From: Opitutia bacterium Tous-C4FEB
GTDB taxonomy: Bacteria > Verrucomicrobiota > Verrucomicrobiia > Opitutales > Opitutaceae
Direction: 5' to 3'
Length of the DNA stretch: 59,051 nt
Assembly: GCA_002304445.1 (NCBI GenBank)
Contig: NEVA01000020.1
Location: 1-59,051 of the forward strand
Shown piece after piece: positions 9,240 to 17,672 of the stretch; the first letter of the stretch is position 1, and each line of letters starts with the position of its first letter. The notes beneath the pieces were generated by a model. That model did no database searches and was not told the DNA's origin. It saw only the letters and a list, made by a program, of their open reading frames with translations. The position numbers and the translations under genes are program-made.

Positions 9240-9392
9240 CAGCAGATCCGGTTTGAACGCCGAGGCCTGCATCAAACACCCGGTCCGAAGCGACAAAACA
9301 GGTCCGCATACCTCAGAATCTGATCACCGCGTCTTCGTTCTCGTCTTCCCTGCCGCTTCACCCCCTGCTCCGCGTCCCTCTTCCGCGCGCTC

Positions 9393-10670
9393 ATGGACAC
9401 TTTCATTTACGGCATCGATTTCGGCACCAGCAATTCGGCGGTCACCATCTGGAACGCCACCACGCGCTCGCTCGTCCGCGACCCGCGTATCGCCGGCGTA
9501 GATGCCACGTTGCTGTATTTCCCCGCCACCACGGCTCGGACCGCGCCCGTTATTGGCAACGCCGCCAAACTGCGCTACGTCGAAGACGAGATGCGCGGCC
9601 GCTTTTTTCAGGCGATCAAGACCATCCTCCCGTTCAGCTCCTTCACCGAGACGGTCATCAACAACCAGTCGTTCCAGATCGAAGAACTCATCGCGCTCTT
9701 CCTCCGCAATCTCAAGGCCCGCGCCGACGCCGTCACGGGCCAAGACGTGAAACGCGTGGTCATGGGCCGCCCCGCCGTCTTCTCCACCGATCCCGCCGAG
9801 GACCAACTCGCCGAGACCCGGCTGCACCGCGCCGCCGTGCTCTCCGGGTTCAAGGAGATTCATTTCCAATACGAGCCCATCGCCGCCGCCTTCGCCTACG
9901 AGTCGCGCATCACCCAACCCGAACGCGTGCTCGTCGGCGACTTCGGCGGCGGCACCTCCGATTTCACCGTCGTCCAACTTGATCCCGCCCGCCAAGGCCT
10001 CACCGACCGCATGGCCGACATCCTCGCCACGGGCGGCCTGCCCATCGCCGGCAACAAATACGACGGCGCCACCATGTGGCACAAGGTTACCCCGCTCTTC
10101 GGCCGTGGCGCCACCTACGACAGTTGGGGCAAGCAACTCGAAGTCCCCGACTCGCTTTACCGCACGATCTGCCAGTGGGATCAAATCGTTTTCCTGCGAA
10201 ACGCCAAAAAAATGGACCTGCTTTGGCGCCTCACCGGCCTCTCTAGCGACCCGGCCGCCTTTGAGCGTTTCCAGACTCTCATTCGGGAGAACCAGGGCTT
10301 CGCGCTCTTTCAAGTGATCGAGACCGCCAAGATCGAACTCACCACCAAGGTCACGGCGCCGCTCAAATTCAGCCATCCGCGCATTCCGATCGATCTCCGG
10401 CTCACCCGCAGCGAATTCGAAAAAAACTCCGCCGACCTCACGGATGCGATCACCGGCTACCTCGACGCCTTTCTCGCGAAAGCCCAAATCCCACCCGCAA
10501 GCATTGAAACCGTTTTCCTCACCGGCGGCACATCGCTCATCCACAAACTCCGCCAGGAATTCATTCTCCGCTTCGGGGCGGAGAAGATCCGCGACGGCGA
10601 GGAATTCACGAGCGTCGCCGACGGCCTCGCCCTCAGCGCCCCGTTGTTTTTCCCCGAATCGCACCGATAG
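9393..10670 (+). CDS. YegD-like Hsp70-family ATPase
   Basis: Actin/Hsp70-fold ATPase of 425 residues without the substrate-binding lid of DnaK, like E. coli YegD. Nucleotide motifs are phosphate 1 GIDFGTSNSA (7-16), phosphate 2 VGDFGGGTSDFTVV and the adenosine motif FLTGGTSLIH near the C-terminus. Probably an orphan chaperone-like protein in the cytoplasm; the client is unknown. First high-GC gene of the window. The ATG follows a C/T-rich leader with no Shine-Dalgarno motif. The 136 bases after it hold a 12-base GC palindrome (GGGCCCGGGCCC) but no T-tract before the convergent gene. Confidence 0.88.
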   Translation: MDTFIYGIDFGTSNSAVTIWNATTRSLVRDPRIAGVDATLLYFPATTARTAPVIGNAAKLRYVEDEMRGRFFQAIKTILPFSSFTETVINNQSFQIEELIALFLRNLKARADAVTGQDVKRVVMGRPAVFSTDPAEDQLAETRLHRAAVLSGFKEIHFQYEPIAAAFAYESRITQPERVLVGDFGGGTSDFTVVQLDPARQGLTDRMADILATGGLPIAGNKYDGATMWHKVTPLFGRGATYDSWGKQLEVPDSLYRTICQWDQIVFLRNAKKMDLLWRLTGLSSDPAAFERFQTLIRENQGFALFQVIETAKIELTTKVTAPLKFSHPRIPIDLRLTRSEFEKNSADLTDAITGYLDAFLAKAQIPPASIETVFLTGGTSLIHKLRQEFILRFGAEKIRDGEEFTSVADGLALSAPLFFPESHR

Positions 10671-10806
10671 TCGGTCAACCTAGCGCGGGTTCAGAAATCC
10701 AACCACGTGGAGAGCATTCGGTTGATCCGTGTGCAGCGAGTGAAACCGGGGCCCGGGCCCGATCAAACGCACCTATGTCCTCGCGCGGGCATTGCGGGCA
10801 TGTCCC

Positions 10807-12447
10807 CTACAGGGCCGCGGCCGGGCGCTCGAGTTTGGCTCCCACGACGAGGAGCTTTGACTTCAATGCCGCGTAGTCGACCCGTTGCACGGCGACGTCG
10901 GACTTGATCGCCAGCGCCGCGGCGATGCCGGAGGCCTCGGCGAGCGCCATCCAGACGGGCTCCATCCGGATCGAGGTCATCGCGATGTGGCTCGCCGAGC
11001 AGCAGACGGGGACGAACAGGTTGCGGCATTCCCGCTCGTGCGGAGTTATCGAGCGGTAGGGAATCTTGTAAATCCCGCGATGTTTCTCATCTAGGTAGAG
11101 CATCGAGAATTCGCCGCCTTGCAGCGCGACCTTGCCGTCGAGCGGGTGCATCGCGTAAGGCCAGTCGTCGACGCCATAGGAGGCGAGGCCGACGGAATCG
11201 CTGGGGTCGGTGGTGCCCTCCATGTCTTTCTGCGTGACGACGTAGCTCGAAATCATCCGACGCGCCTCGCGCACATAGAGTTGGTGCGGCCAGCCCGCCG
11301 TGTCGTCGAACTGGCCGGGGGAAAAGCCGATGGCGGCGGCGCGGGTCTTCAGTTTCGCCGGGGCCGACGGGTCGGTGCGCAGGAAGTGGGTCATGCCGCG
11401 CATGAAATCCTGATGGAATTTCCAGATGCGCGCGCGCGTCGGCCAGTCGCCGTCGGGATAGGCGGCATTGGAGCCATAAACCGTGGGCGCGACGAGGCTC
11501 CGGGTCAGATTGCCAGTCTCCGGAGTGTGGACGCCGCCAGCAGCCTCCTCGTAAACGCCGAGCTTCCTCATCCGCCGGCCCTCAATCTTGATCTTACCGG
11601 TGAAGGCGCGGCGATAAACCTCGAACGTAAACGGGTCGTAATCGTCGGGCGGTTCGATGGGCAGTTGGTTCTTCTCCAGCGTAAATTTCCAACGGAAGCC
11701 GTAGCCCATCGTCAGTTTGTCCGCGCTGCCGATCGGGCCGGGCGTGTGGTCCTGCAGCAACGGAAGCAGTCCGCTGCGTGGGTCGCCGGGCTTCACATAG
11801 GGATCGACGCCGTAGACGGCGAGCGGCGGACGGACGCCGGCGAGGTTTTCGCCGTAGTGATCACTTGATTCACGGCCATAGGTGTAGCCCACGCCGGATT
11901 TCGCCATCAAATCCCCCTCGTAAGAACAGTCGATGAACATGCGCGCACTCACGATGACGGCGTCTGCGGTTTTGACCTGCGCGCTGGGACAACCAAGACG
12001 ATCCGGCGGAGCGTGATCGAGTGTGATGGACGTGATCGCGGCGCCGTTTTTCGTGACGGAGGCAACGCGATGTACGTAGAGGATTTCGACCCCGTGCTCC
12101 TTCGCAAGATTGGCGAACATGCCGCGATATTGCGGATCGGCGAGGCCGTCTTTAAGGATTTTCTTCGCCGAGCCGCCGGCGGCTTCCGAGCGGCCCCAGT
12201 CGATGTGGACGAGCCCTCCGCCGGTCATGCCGCCGAGCCAACGACTCGGTTCGATCACGAGCACCCGACAACCTTCGCGGGCGGCAGCCACCGCGGCGGC
12301 GATACCGGCGGCATTGCCGGAATACACGCACACATCGGCGGTGCGCCTGCCGTCTGGATCAGCGGCGCGGAGGACCGACGTGACCGGGACGGCAACGGCC
12401 GCACTTGCGAGCTGGGTCAGAAAAGAGCGGCGGCCAAGAGATGGCAT
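10807..12447 (-). CDS. Tat-exported FAD-dependent oxidoreductase
   Basis: Protein of 546 residues with a twin-arginine-type leader (GRRSFLTQLASAAVAVP) and a dinucleotide-binding start at about 37-75 (ADVCVYSGNAAGIAAAVAA, then WLGGMTGGGL), typical of the PF12831-type FAD oxidoreductases common in Planctomycetes and Verrucomicrobia. The middle carries FIDCSYEGDLMAKSG, the conserved FAD-contact motif of that family, and the C-terminus RNLFVPVCCSASHIA...RMEPVWMALAEASG closes the flavin site. The substrate is unknown; the context suggests a sugar or sugar derivative in the periplasm. It starts 17 bases after the TonB receptor stop, so both are one operon, facing the LacI regulator. Confidence 0.82.
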   Translation of the reverse strand: MPSLGRRSFLTQLASAAVAVPVTSVLRAADPDGRRTADVCVYSGNAAGIAAAVAAAREGCRVLVIEPSRWLGGMTGGGLVHIDWGRSEAAGGSAKKILKDGLADPQYRGMFANLAKEHGVEILYVHRVASVTKNGAAITSITLDHAPPDRLGCPSAQVKTADAVIVSARMFIDCSYEGDLMAKSGVGYTYGRESSDHYGENLAGVRPPLAVYGVDPYVKPGDPRSGLLPLLQDHTPGPIGSADKLTMGYGFRWKFTLEKNQLPIEPPDDYDPFTFEVYRRAFTGKIKIEGRRMRKLGVYEEAAGGVHTPETGNLTRSLVAPTVYGSNAAYPDGDWPTRARIWKFHQDFMRGMTHFLRTDPSAPAKLKTRAAAIGFSPGQFDDTAGWPHQLYVREARRMISSYVVTQKDMEGTTDPSDSVGLASYGVDDWPYAMHPLDGKVALQGGEFSMLYLDEKHRGIYKIPYRSITPHERECRNLFVPVCCSASHIAMTSIRMEPVWMALAEASGIAAALAIKSDVAVQRVDYAALKSKLLVVGAKLERPAAAL

Positions 12448-12464
12448 CTCGGGAGCAGGAGAAA

Positions 12465-15400
12465 TCAGAAGGTCTTGGTGGCCGAGAGCCGGAAGCTCCG
12501 TGGCGTGGTATAGCTGAAATAGCGCGGATAGCTGACCCGGGCGGGCGAGGCTATATTGCCGTCAGCGGCGCGCAGGCCGATCGTGTTGTAGAGCGGGGTG
12601 TCGTAGTTGAAGAGATTCGTGATCGAGAGGTTGAAGTCGATTTTGTGGCGAGCGACTTTGACGGGGTAGCCAATCGTGGCAGTGCCGAGGAAGTAGGCTT
12701 TCTGCCAGACCGCGGTATATGCATCGGCTTTGGGATCGTCGATGGCGAGGAGCGGGTTGGTGGGGCTCACGATGGTGTCGGCACCGCGGTAGCCGATTAC
12801 TTGCGGTCCGCGAAACTGCATGCCGTAACCGACGCGAAGACCGCTGAGTTTACCGCGGCTGAAGCGGTAATCGCTGTAGGCGTTGGCGGTGTATTTCGTG
12901 AGGCGGTTGAGGCGTTGCGTGCCACTGACCCAGTTGGCTCGACTGGCCCGAAGGTTGTTCCACGCATTGACGGTATTCGTGAGATCCGGCGAGTTCGCGG
13001 TGGTGATGTCGGGTTTGGCAGTGGCGACTCCGCCGGCGTCGAGCTGAATACCCGCATCGTCGAGAATCTGTTTTAACGTGGGGGTCTGGGCGTCGACCCA
13101 GGCTCGGGTTTGGCGGTAGGCGTCGGTCTGCGTCGCATCGGCCAGACCGAAGTTGAGCGTGAGGCGCCATTGCGGCGTAAGGTTGGCGACGGTCTCAAAT
13201 TCGTAACCGCGGCTGCGACGGTCCAGGGTGTCGTTCCACCCGATGGGCACATCGCCAAGACCGCGGCGGTTCCGCCCATCGGAGCTGAGGTCGTCGACCG
13301 CGTTGGCGTTGATGAGAGTCTGGATGGCGCTAAAGCCCGACGGCTGAGAGATCGAGGCGTCGTTTTCCTTCGACTCGTAGCGGCTGAGGGTGACGTAGAG
13401 TTTAGGGCCGAAGGAGACGCGGAGGCCGTAGTCCTTGCCTTCGGAGACGGAGGGAGGCGGGGTGCCGTAGTCGATGGTGGTCTTGGAAAAATCCGTGGGG
13501 TTAAAGGTTTGAGCGAAGTTGCCCCAGACCGAGACGCCCCAACCCACATTGAGAATACCACCGGCGGATTTCGTCGGTTTTTTGGTGCTGGTGGGTGGTG
13601 GGTTGAAGTCGTCTTGGAAGCGGTCGCGGGCGTATTGGGGCTGAGCGACGCCGGTGGTCCTGTCGCGGGGCCGAGTGGCGGGGGCGAGTTGCGATGGACC
13701 GGTGGGCGCGCCGGCGGCGTTTTTCGGGACGTAGGTGAGTTTGAAATAATCGGCGGGGGCGTTGGGGCGGTAGATGAAATGGTCGCGGGTGAGCGCGCCG
13801 TAGCCGGACGGATGATCAAGCGGGCGGAGGAAGAGACGCTGGCTGCGGTCGACTTGGTCGGCGCGGTAGGCGCCGAGGAGAATCAGGCGCTTCTGCCAAA
13901 ACGAAACCGTGGCGGACGCCTGGTAATACTTGGTGGTGGCGTCGCTGAACGTGGTCGCGTCATTGCGGTCGGAGCCCAGCACCCAGAGGGGATTGTAAGT
14001 GCGCGAGGTACCGGCCACGGGATCGACGAGGGCAATCTCTTTCATCTCGGTCAGCTCGCGCTCGCGTTGGTCCCAATAGTAGCGGTAACGCAGCGTCTGA
14101 GTGCGCGTGCTCGTGACGAGGCCCCACGCTCGCGGGTCCGCATCGACCGGAATCATGTAGTATTCGCGGGAGCGAAAGAGCTGCTGATTCTCAACCGCGC
14201 CGATGACGTTGGCGCGGAGATCGAACCAGCGCGTGCTCTTCGCGTAGGCGACGGCAAAACGCCCGGCCTTGTTCGTCGTGTCGACTTTCTGACGCTCGGG
14301 GCGGCTGAATTCGTTGTAGGGCTTCAGAAAATTGGAGTTCGTCGCGCCGTCGGGCAGGAGGCGGTTGATGTCGATGTAGGTATTTTGGTAGCCCTGATTG
14401 GTGTAGTAATCGATGAGGCCGTAGCTGAACAGTTTGTTCACGGCGCCGGAGAACTGAACGTTGACCGAGTCGCCGATCCGTTGGTCGAGGAAAACGGTGA
14501 TATCGCGAAAACGGTTAATCGCCGTGGGGTTCGGCCCGATGTTGGTGAACGAACGGCTCGGCACGCGGAAGGAGGAGCCGGCAATCGCGGCGTCGTAGAT
14601 GCCCGGGGTGATCATCGATGTGTCTATGAGCGGACCGCCGTTGAAGCCGAGGTTGCCGCCATTGGCTGCGGCGACGCCGTTGATCGGGCGGTTGCCGCCG
14701 TAGGTAGTGGTCTGCATCATCCCGGTGTAGCTCAGGGCGGTGTTGAAACCACGTCCGGAGGCGGGCGAAACGACCCAGGCGTTGGTGCCCACTCGGGACG
14801 CGCCGAACGCGGACTGGCTCGGGAGGGTCGCAGCCTGAAGACCGGAGTAGACCGTCCTGCCGTCCCATCCGGTGAGGGCATCGTTCAGCGCGTTCATCCC
14901 GGCGGTGGCCTTCTGCTCGTAGTAGTCGCCGATGACCGACACGCGGGTGTTGCGCGTGAACTCGACCGTTAGCGACGGCGAAACGCCACGACGCTGCGTG
15001 CGCTCCCAGTCGCGGAAGGTGTGGGTATCCTGCCACGTGGCCACCACCCGGGCGGCGACTTTGCTTTTCAACGAATAGTTGGCATCGACGGTTGCGCGGT
15101 AGGAATCCCACGAGCCGATTTCGGCGCGCACTTCGGTCGCATTGCGGCCGATGCGGGCGCTTTTCACCACGGCATTGGAGGTGCCGCTGATTGTGCCGGT
15201 GCCAAACAGGATCGAGTTGGGGCCGCGGGCGTAGTCCATGCGCTCGAGGTTGTAGGTCGAAGGATTGGTGCCGCCGGTGAAGAAGTTGCGGTTGACCGCA
15301 TTGGACCCCACCCCGCGGATCGTGCTGCTGCCGGTGCCGCCGAAGAGCTGCCCACCGCCGTCGTCGGGCGTCGTCGTCGCACTCACGGTCCAGTTGATCG

Positions 15401-15710
15401 CTTCGTTGAGATCACTCAGATTGAGCGCATCTAGAAACTCGCGGGTCTGCACCGAATAGGCGACGGGCGTCTCGGCGAGATCGCTGGCGAGGCGACCGCC
15501 GGCGAGCGAACTGGCGGCAACAAAGCCTTCATCCCGGCTCGTATTGACCTCGAAGGGCGAGAGCTTGACCGCCGGGGCTTCCTTCTCCAGCGCGAGGGCC
15601 ACCGGGGCCGGCGCCGTTTGGGCGAAGCCCGCAGCGGCGGCAACAAGCTTGGCGGCAAGCCAAACCACGGGCAGACGCGGCGAGCGGAAAATAAAGCGAG
15701 ATGAGTTCAT
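12465..15710 (-). CDS. TonB-dependent outer-membrane receptor
   Basis: Receptor of 1081 residues with a signal peptide ending near the AGFAQ site, an N-terminal segment VKLSPFEVNTSRDEGFVAAS characteristic of Opitutaceae-type receptors, a plug domain (about 75-190, including RGVGSNAVNRNFFTGG and RMDYARGPNSILFGTG) and a long beta-barrel ending in SFRLSATKTF with the terminal Phe needed for BAM insertion. It should import a glycan or other bulky ligand across the outer membrane with TonB energy. No SusD-like partner is nearby. The gene is first in an operon with the FAD oxidoreductase and is divergent from a LacI regulator across 147 bases that contain inverted repeats. Confidence 0.92.
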   Translation of the reverse strand: MNSSRFIFRSPRLPVVWLAAKLVAAAAGFAQTAPAPVALALEKEAPAVKLSPFEVNTSRDEGFVAASSLAGGRLASDLAETPVAYSVQTREFLDALNLSDLNEAINWTVSATTTPDDGGGQLFGGTGSSTIRGVGSNAVNRNFFTGGTNPSTYNLERMDYARGPNSILFGTGTISGTSNAVVKSARIGRNATEVRAEIGSWDSYRATVDANYSLKSKVAARVVATWQDTHTFRDWERTQRRGVSPSLTVEFTRNTRVSVIGDYYEQKATAGMNALNDALTGWDGRTVYSGLQAATLPSQSAFGASRVGTNAWVVSPASGRGFNTALSYTGMMQTTTYGGNRPINGVAAANGGNLGFNGGPLIDTSMITPGIYDAAIAGSSFRVPSRSFTNIGPNPTAINRFRDITVFLDQRIGDSVNVQFSGAVNKLFSYGLIDYYTNQGYQNTYIDINRLLPDGATNSNFLKPYNEFSRPERQKVDTTNKAGRFAVAYAKSTRWFDLRANVIGAVENQQLFRSREYYMIPVDADPRAWGLVTSTRTQTLRYRYYWDQRERELTEMKEIALVDPVAGTSRTYNPLWVLGSDRNDATTFSDATTKYYQASATVSFWQKRLILLGAYRADQVDRSQRLFLRPLDHPSGYGALTRDHFIYRPNAPADYFKLTYVPKNAAGAPTGPSQLAPATRPRDRTTGVAQPQYARDRFQDDFNPPPTSTKKPTKSAGGILNVGWGVSVWGNFAQTFNPTDFSKTTIDYGTPPPSVSEGKDYGLRVSFGPKLYVTLSRYESKENDASISQPSGFSAIQTLINANAVDDLSSDGRNRRGLGDVPIGWNDTLDRRSRGYEFETVANLTPQWRLTLNFGLADATQTDAYRQTRAWVDAQTPTLKQILDDAGIQLDAGGVATAKPDITTANSPDLTNTVNAWNNLRASRANWVSGTQRLNRLTKYTANAYSDYRFSRGKLSGLRVGYGMQFRGPQVIGYRGADTIVSPTNPLLAIDDPKADAYTAVWQKAYFLGTATIGYPVKVARHKIDFNLSITNLFNYDTPLYNTIGLRAADGNIASPARVSYPRYFSYTTPRSFRLSATKTF

Positions 15711-15792
15711 GGGTCGGGAGACAGGGCGAACGCCTGGAATTAGCGGTAAGTTTCGGGGTTGAAGGGTGATGGTCGCGGGCGACCGATACGAA

Positions 15793-15851
15793 AACGCATC
15801 AAACGCTGGGCGCTCTTGCCCTTCGATCTCTTTGATGCGTTAACGTAACGC
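15793..15851. promoter_or_regulatory. Palindromic operator region between TonB receptor and LacI gene
   Basis: Two arms AACGCATCAAA (15793-15803) and TTTGATGCGTT (15831-15841) are perfect 11-base inverted repeats 27 bases apart. Overlapping the second arm, GCGTTA-ACG-TAACGC (15837-15851) is a second perfect palindrome with the central ACG typical of LacI-family sites. They lie directly before the regulator ATG and about 80-120 bases before the receptor ATG, so self-regulation and control of the receptor operon are likely. Confidence 0.6.
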
Positions 15852-15857
15852 AAATCG

Positions 15858-16880
15858 ATGCCACTCGCCCCACGTCACGCCCCTACGCCGGCCTTCACTT
15901 TGCGCCAACTCGCCGCCGTCTCGGGCGTGAGCCAGATGACGGTCTCGCGCGCCCTCAATGGCCGCGGCCGGATTGCGGCCGATACCCGCGCCCGGATCGC
16001 GGCCTTGGCCGCGCAGCACGGATATCGGCCCGATCCGGAGGTCGCCAAATTGATGTATCATCTGCGCACCCGACGCACCCGGCGTTTTCAAAGCCTGGTC
16101 GTCGGCCTCACGACTAGGCGACCCGACGATCGGGAGACCTATTTCCAAAGTCTCGCCACCGGAGCGCGCGACCAGTTCAAAAGCCGCGGCTACGAATTCG
16201 ACATTCTGCAAGTGACCGCCGATGGCAAAGGGCCGGCCGGTTTGGGCCGCATCCTGCGCACGCGGGGCGTTGAAGGAATTCTGCTGCTGCCGCAGAAACA
16301 GCCCGTCGATCTCTCGGGCTTGCTCAACTGGTCGGAGTTCACCGCGGTCGCCGCCTCCGCGAGCGCGACTGTGCCCGGGGCCCATCGGGTCACGCCCGAC
16401 CATTTTGCGAACGCCTTGCTCTTGTGCCGCTCGCTCGCCGCCGCCGGCTCCACCCGCATCGGCCTCGTCATCGACGCCGATCACGACCGCCGCACGAGCT
16501 TTGGCTTTTCGTCCGCCGCCACCTGGCATGGCCTGAACGAGGCGCGCCATTTCGTGCCGCCGCTGGTCACCTGGGGTGACTCGACCGTCGCCTTGCGAAC
16601 TTGGTTCGAACGCGAGCGACCCGATGCCATCATCACCAACGAATTCTCGTCCGCCCAATCCTGCGCCCGGATCCTTCGGCGCAGCTTGACCGGCGCGGTG
16701 CGTTTCGTCGTCACGAGCCGGACCGGCCCGAACAAGTCGGAGATCGCAGGCATCGACGAACGCCCGTCGTCGATCGGGGCCGCCGCCGCCGATCTGTTGT
16801 CGAACATGCTCGAACGCCGCTCCCGCCACGAAGCCGCCGCCCAAACTTCCACTCTACTCGCCGGCCGTTGGGTCGAGTGA
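15858..16880 (+). CDS. LacI-family transcriptional regulator
   Basis: DNA-binding regulator of 340 residues. The N-terminal helix-turn-helix is clear (TLRQLAAVSGVSQMTVSRAL, about 14-33, then the hinge region), followed by a periplasmic-binding-protein-like ligand domain (LVVGLTTRRPDDRETYFQSL, GILLLPQ, IGLVIDADHDRR). Ligands of this family are usually sugars. It is divergent from the TonB receptor/FAD oxidoreductase operon and the gap carries perfect inverted repeats, so it is probably the local repressor or activator. The 3' end comes within 25 bases of the convergent acid phosphatase frame. Confidence 0.92.
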   Translation: MPLAPRHAPTPAFTLRQLAAVSGVSQMTVSRALNGRGRIAADTRARIAALAAQHGYRPDPEVAKLMYHLRTRRTRRFQSLVVGLTTRRPDDRETYFQSLATGARDQFKSRGYEFDILQVTADGKGPAGLGRILRTRGVEGILLLPQKQPVDLSGLLNWSEFTAVAASASATVPGAHRVTPDHFANALLLCRSLAAAGSTRIGLVIDADHDRRTSFGFSSAATWHGLNEARHFVPPLVTWGDSTVALRTWFERERPDAIITNEFSSAQSCARILRRSLTGAVRFVVTSRTGPNKSEIAGIDERPSSIGAAAADLLSNMLERRSRHEAAAQTSTLLAGRWVE

Positions 16881-16974
16881 CCGCACCGCCCGCGCCCATG
16901 CGTCACTTCGTCTGGTAGAACGGTCCGGGCACCTTATAGGTCCGCTCCGAAAAACCGCCCGCTAGGTCGCTCGC

Positions 16975-17556
16975 TTAATCGCCGACATTGGCGACAATCG
17001 TGCGACCATCGGCCTCAATCCGCCGCCGCGTCTCGGTCTTGAACTGCTCGGTCGAACTGTTCGCGCCGTTTGGTTTGAGCCACAGCGCCGCATAGTCGCC
17101 AAAGCCCGCCGCGCGTAGATTTTTCTCTGAACCCGACCGGTCGCTCTCCCTGCGGCCGGTGATAAAGATCACCTCCACGCCCGCCGCCCGCGCCGCACGA
17201 AACAACTCCAACACCGGCGCGATCGCCGGAGCCTCCCCGCGCGCCACCCAAGCGTCCCATACCGGCGGCACGTAGCCGAAATCCTGCGCACGCATCTGCG
17301 CAAAATTCGAGATCGCCGTCTCGTCGATATCGAGCACCAGCACCAGCCGCTCACCCGGCCTCTTCGCAGCCGCCCGTTCCTTCACGAACGTGACCGCCGG
17401 AGCAATCACCGCCTTGATGTCACGGTCGTAGGCCCCCGACTCGACGTAGGCCACGATCTCCTGCTTCAGCACCGAAAGATTGCGCGGCTCCGCCGCAATC
17501 AGGCACACCCCAAATCCCACTATCGCCACCATTGCCCGCGCCCCTTTGAAAGTCAT
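16975..17556 (-). CDS. HAD-superfamily acid phosphatase, C-terminus cut by an in-frame stop
   Basis: Class B/C-like secreted acid phosphatase (PF03767 type). From the ATG at 17556 it has a signal-like segment (ARAMVAIVGFGVCLIAA), the nucleophile motif LVLDIDETAISN (DxDET), FITGRRE and WLKPN, but the frame ends in NVGD-TAA. Reading past the TAA (16975-16977) in the same frame gives ASDLAGGFSERTYKVPGPFY and a TGA at 16903-16905, which is exactly the normal family end. So one codon, most likely CAA to TAA in the GDQxSD motif IV, removes the last 24 residues and the second metal-binding Asp. The protein is probably impaired unless the stop is read through or is a base error. The frame also opens to 17613 upstream. 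Confidence 0.8.
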   Translation of the reverse strand: MTFKGARAMVAIVGFGVCLIAAEPRNLSVLKQEIVAYVESGAYDRDIKAVIAPAVTFVKERAAAKRPGERLVLVLDIDETAISNFAQMRAQDFGYVPPVWDAWVARGEAPAIAPVLELFRAARAAGVEVIFITGRRESDRSGSEKNLRAAGFGDYAALWLKPNGANSSTEQFKTETRRRIEADGRTIVANVGD

Positions 17557-17672
17557 CAGCCGAGCCAAGCTCCAGCTGCGCCCCGGTTCAAACCCTACAA
17601 CCGGTCCCGCCAAGTCAACACCACCGCCAATCTCCTCTGGTAAATCGGCGCGGCATTTCCCAACTTCCCCTC

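Noticed and set aside
9324-10664. 446-codon open frame on the minus strand opposite the Hsp70-family gene
   Set aside because: It mirrors the codon pattern of the high-GC plus-strand gene, is rich in Glu/Gly/Ala/Arg and has no recognisable domain; the opposite strand encodes a clear family.
13110-14972. 620-codon open frame on the plus strand inside the TonB receptor gene
   Set aside because: Low-complexity Val/Gly/Arg-rich translation typical of an antisense shadow in GC-rich DNA; the receptor on the minus strand is unambiguous.
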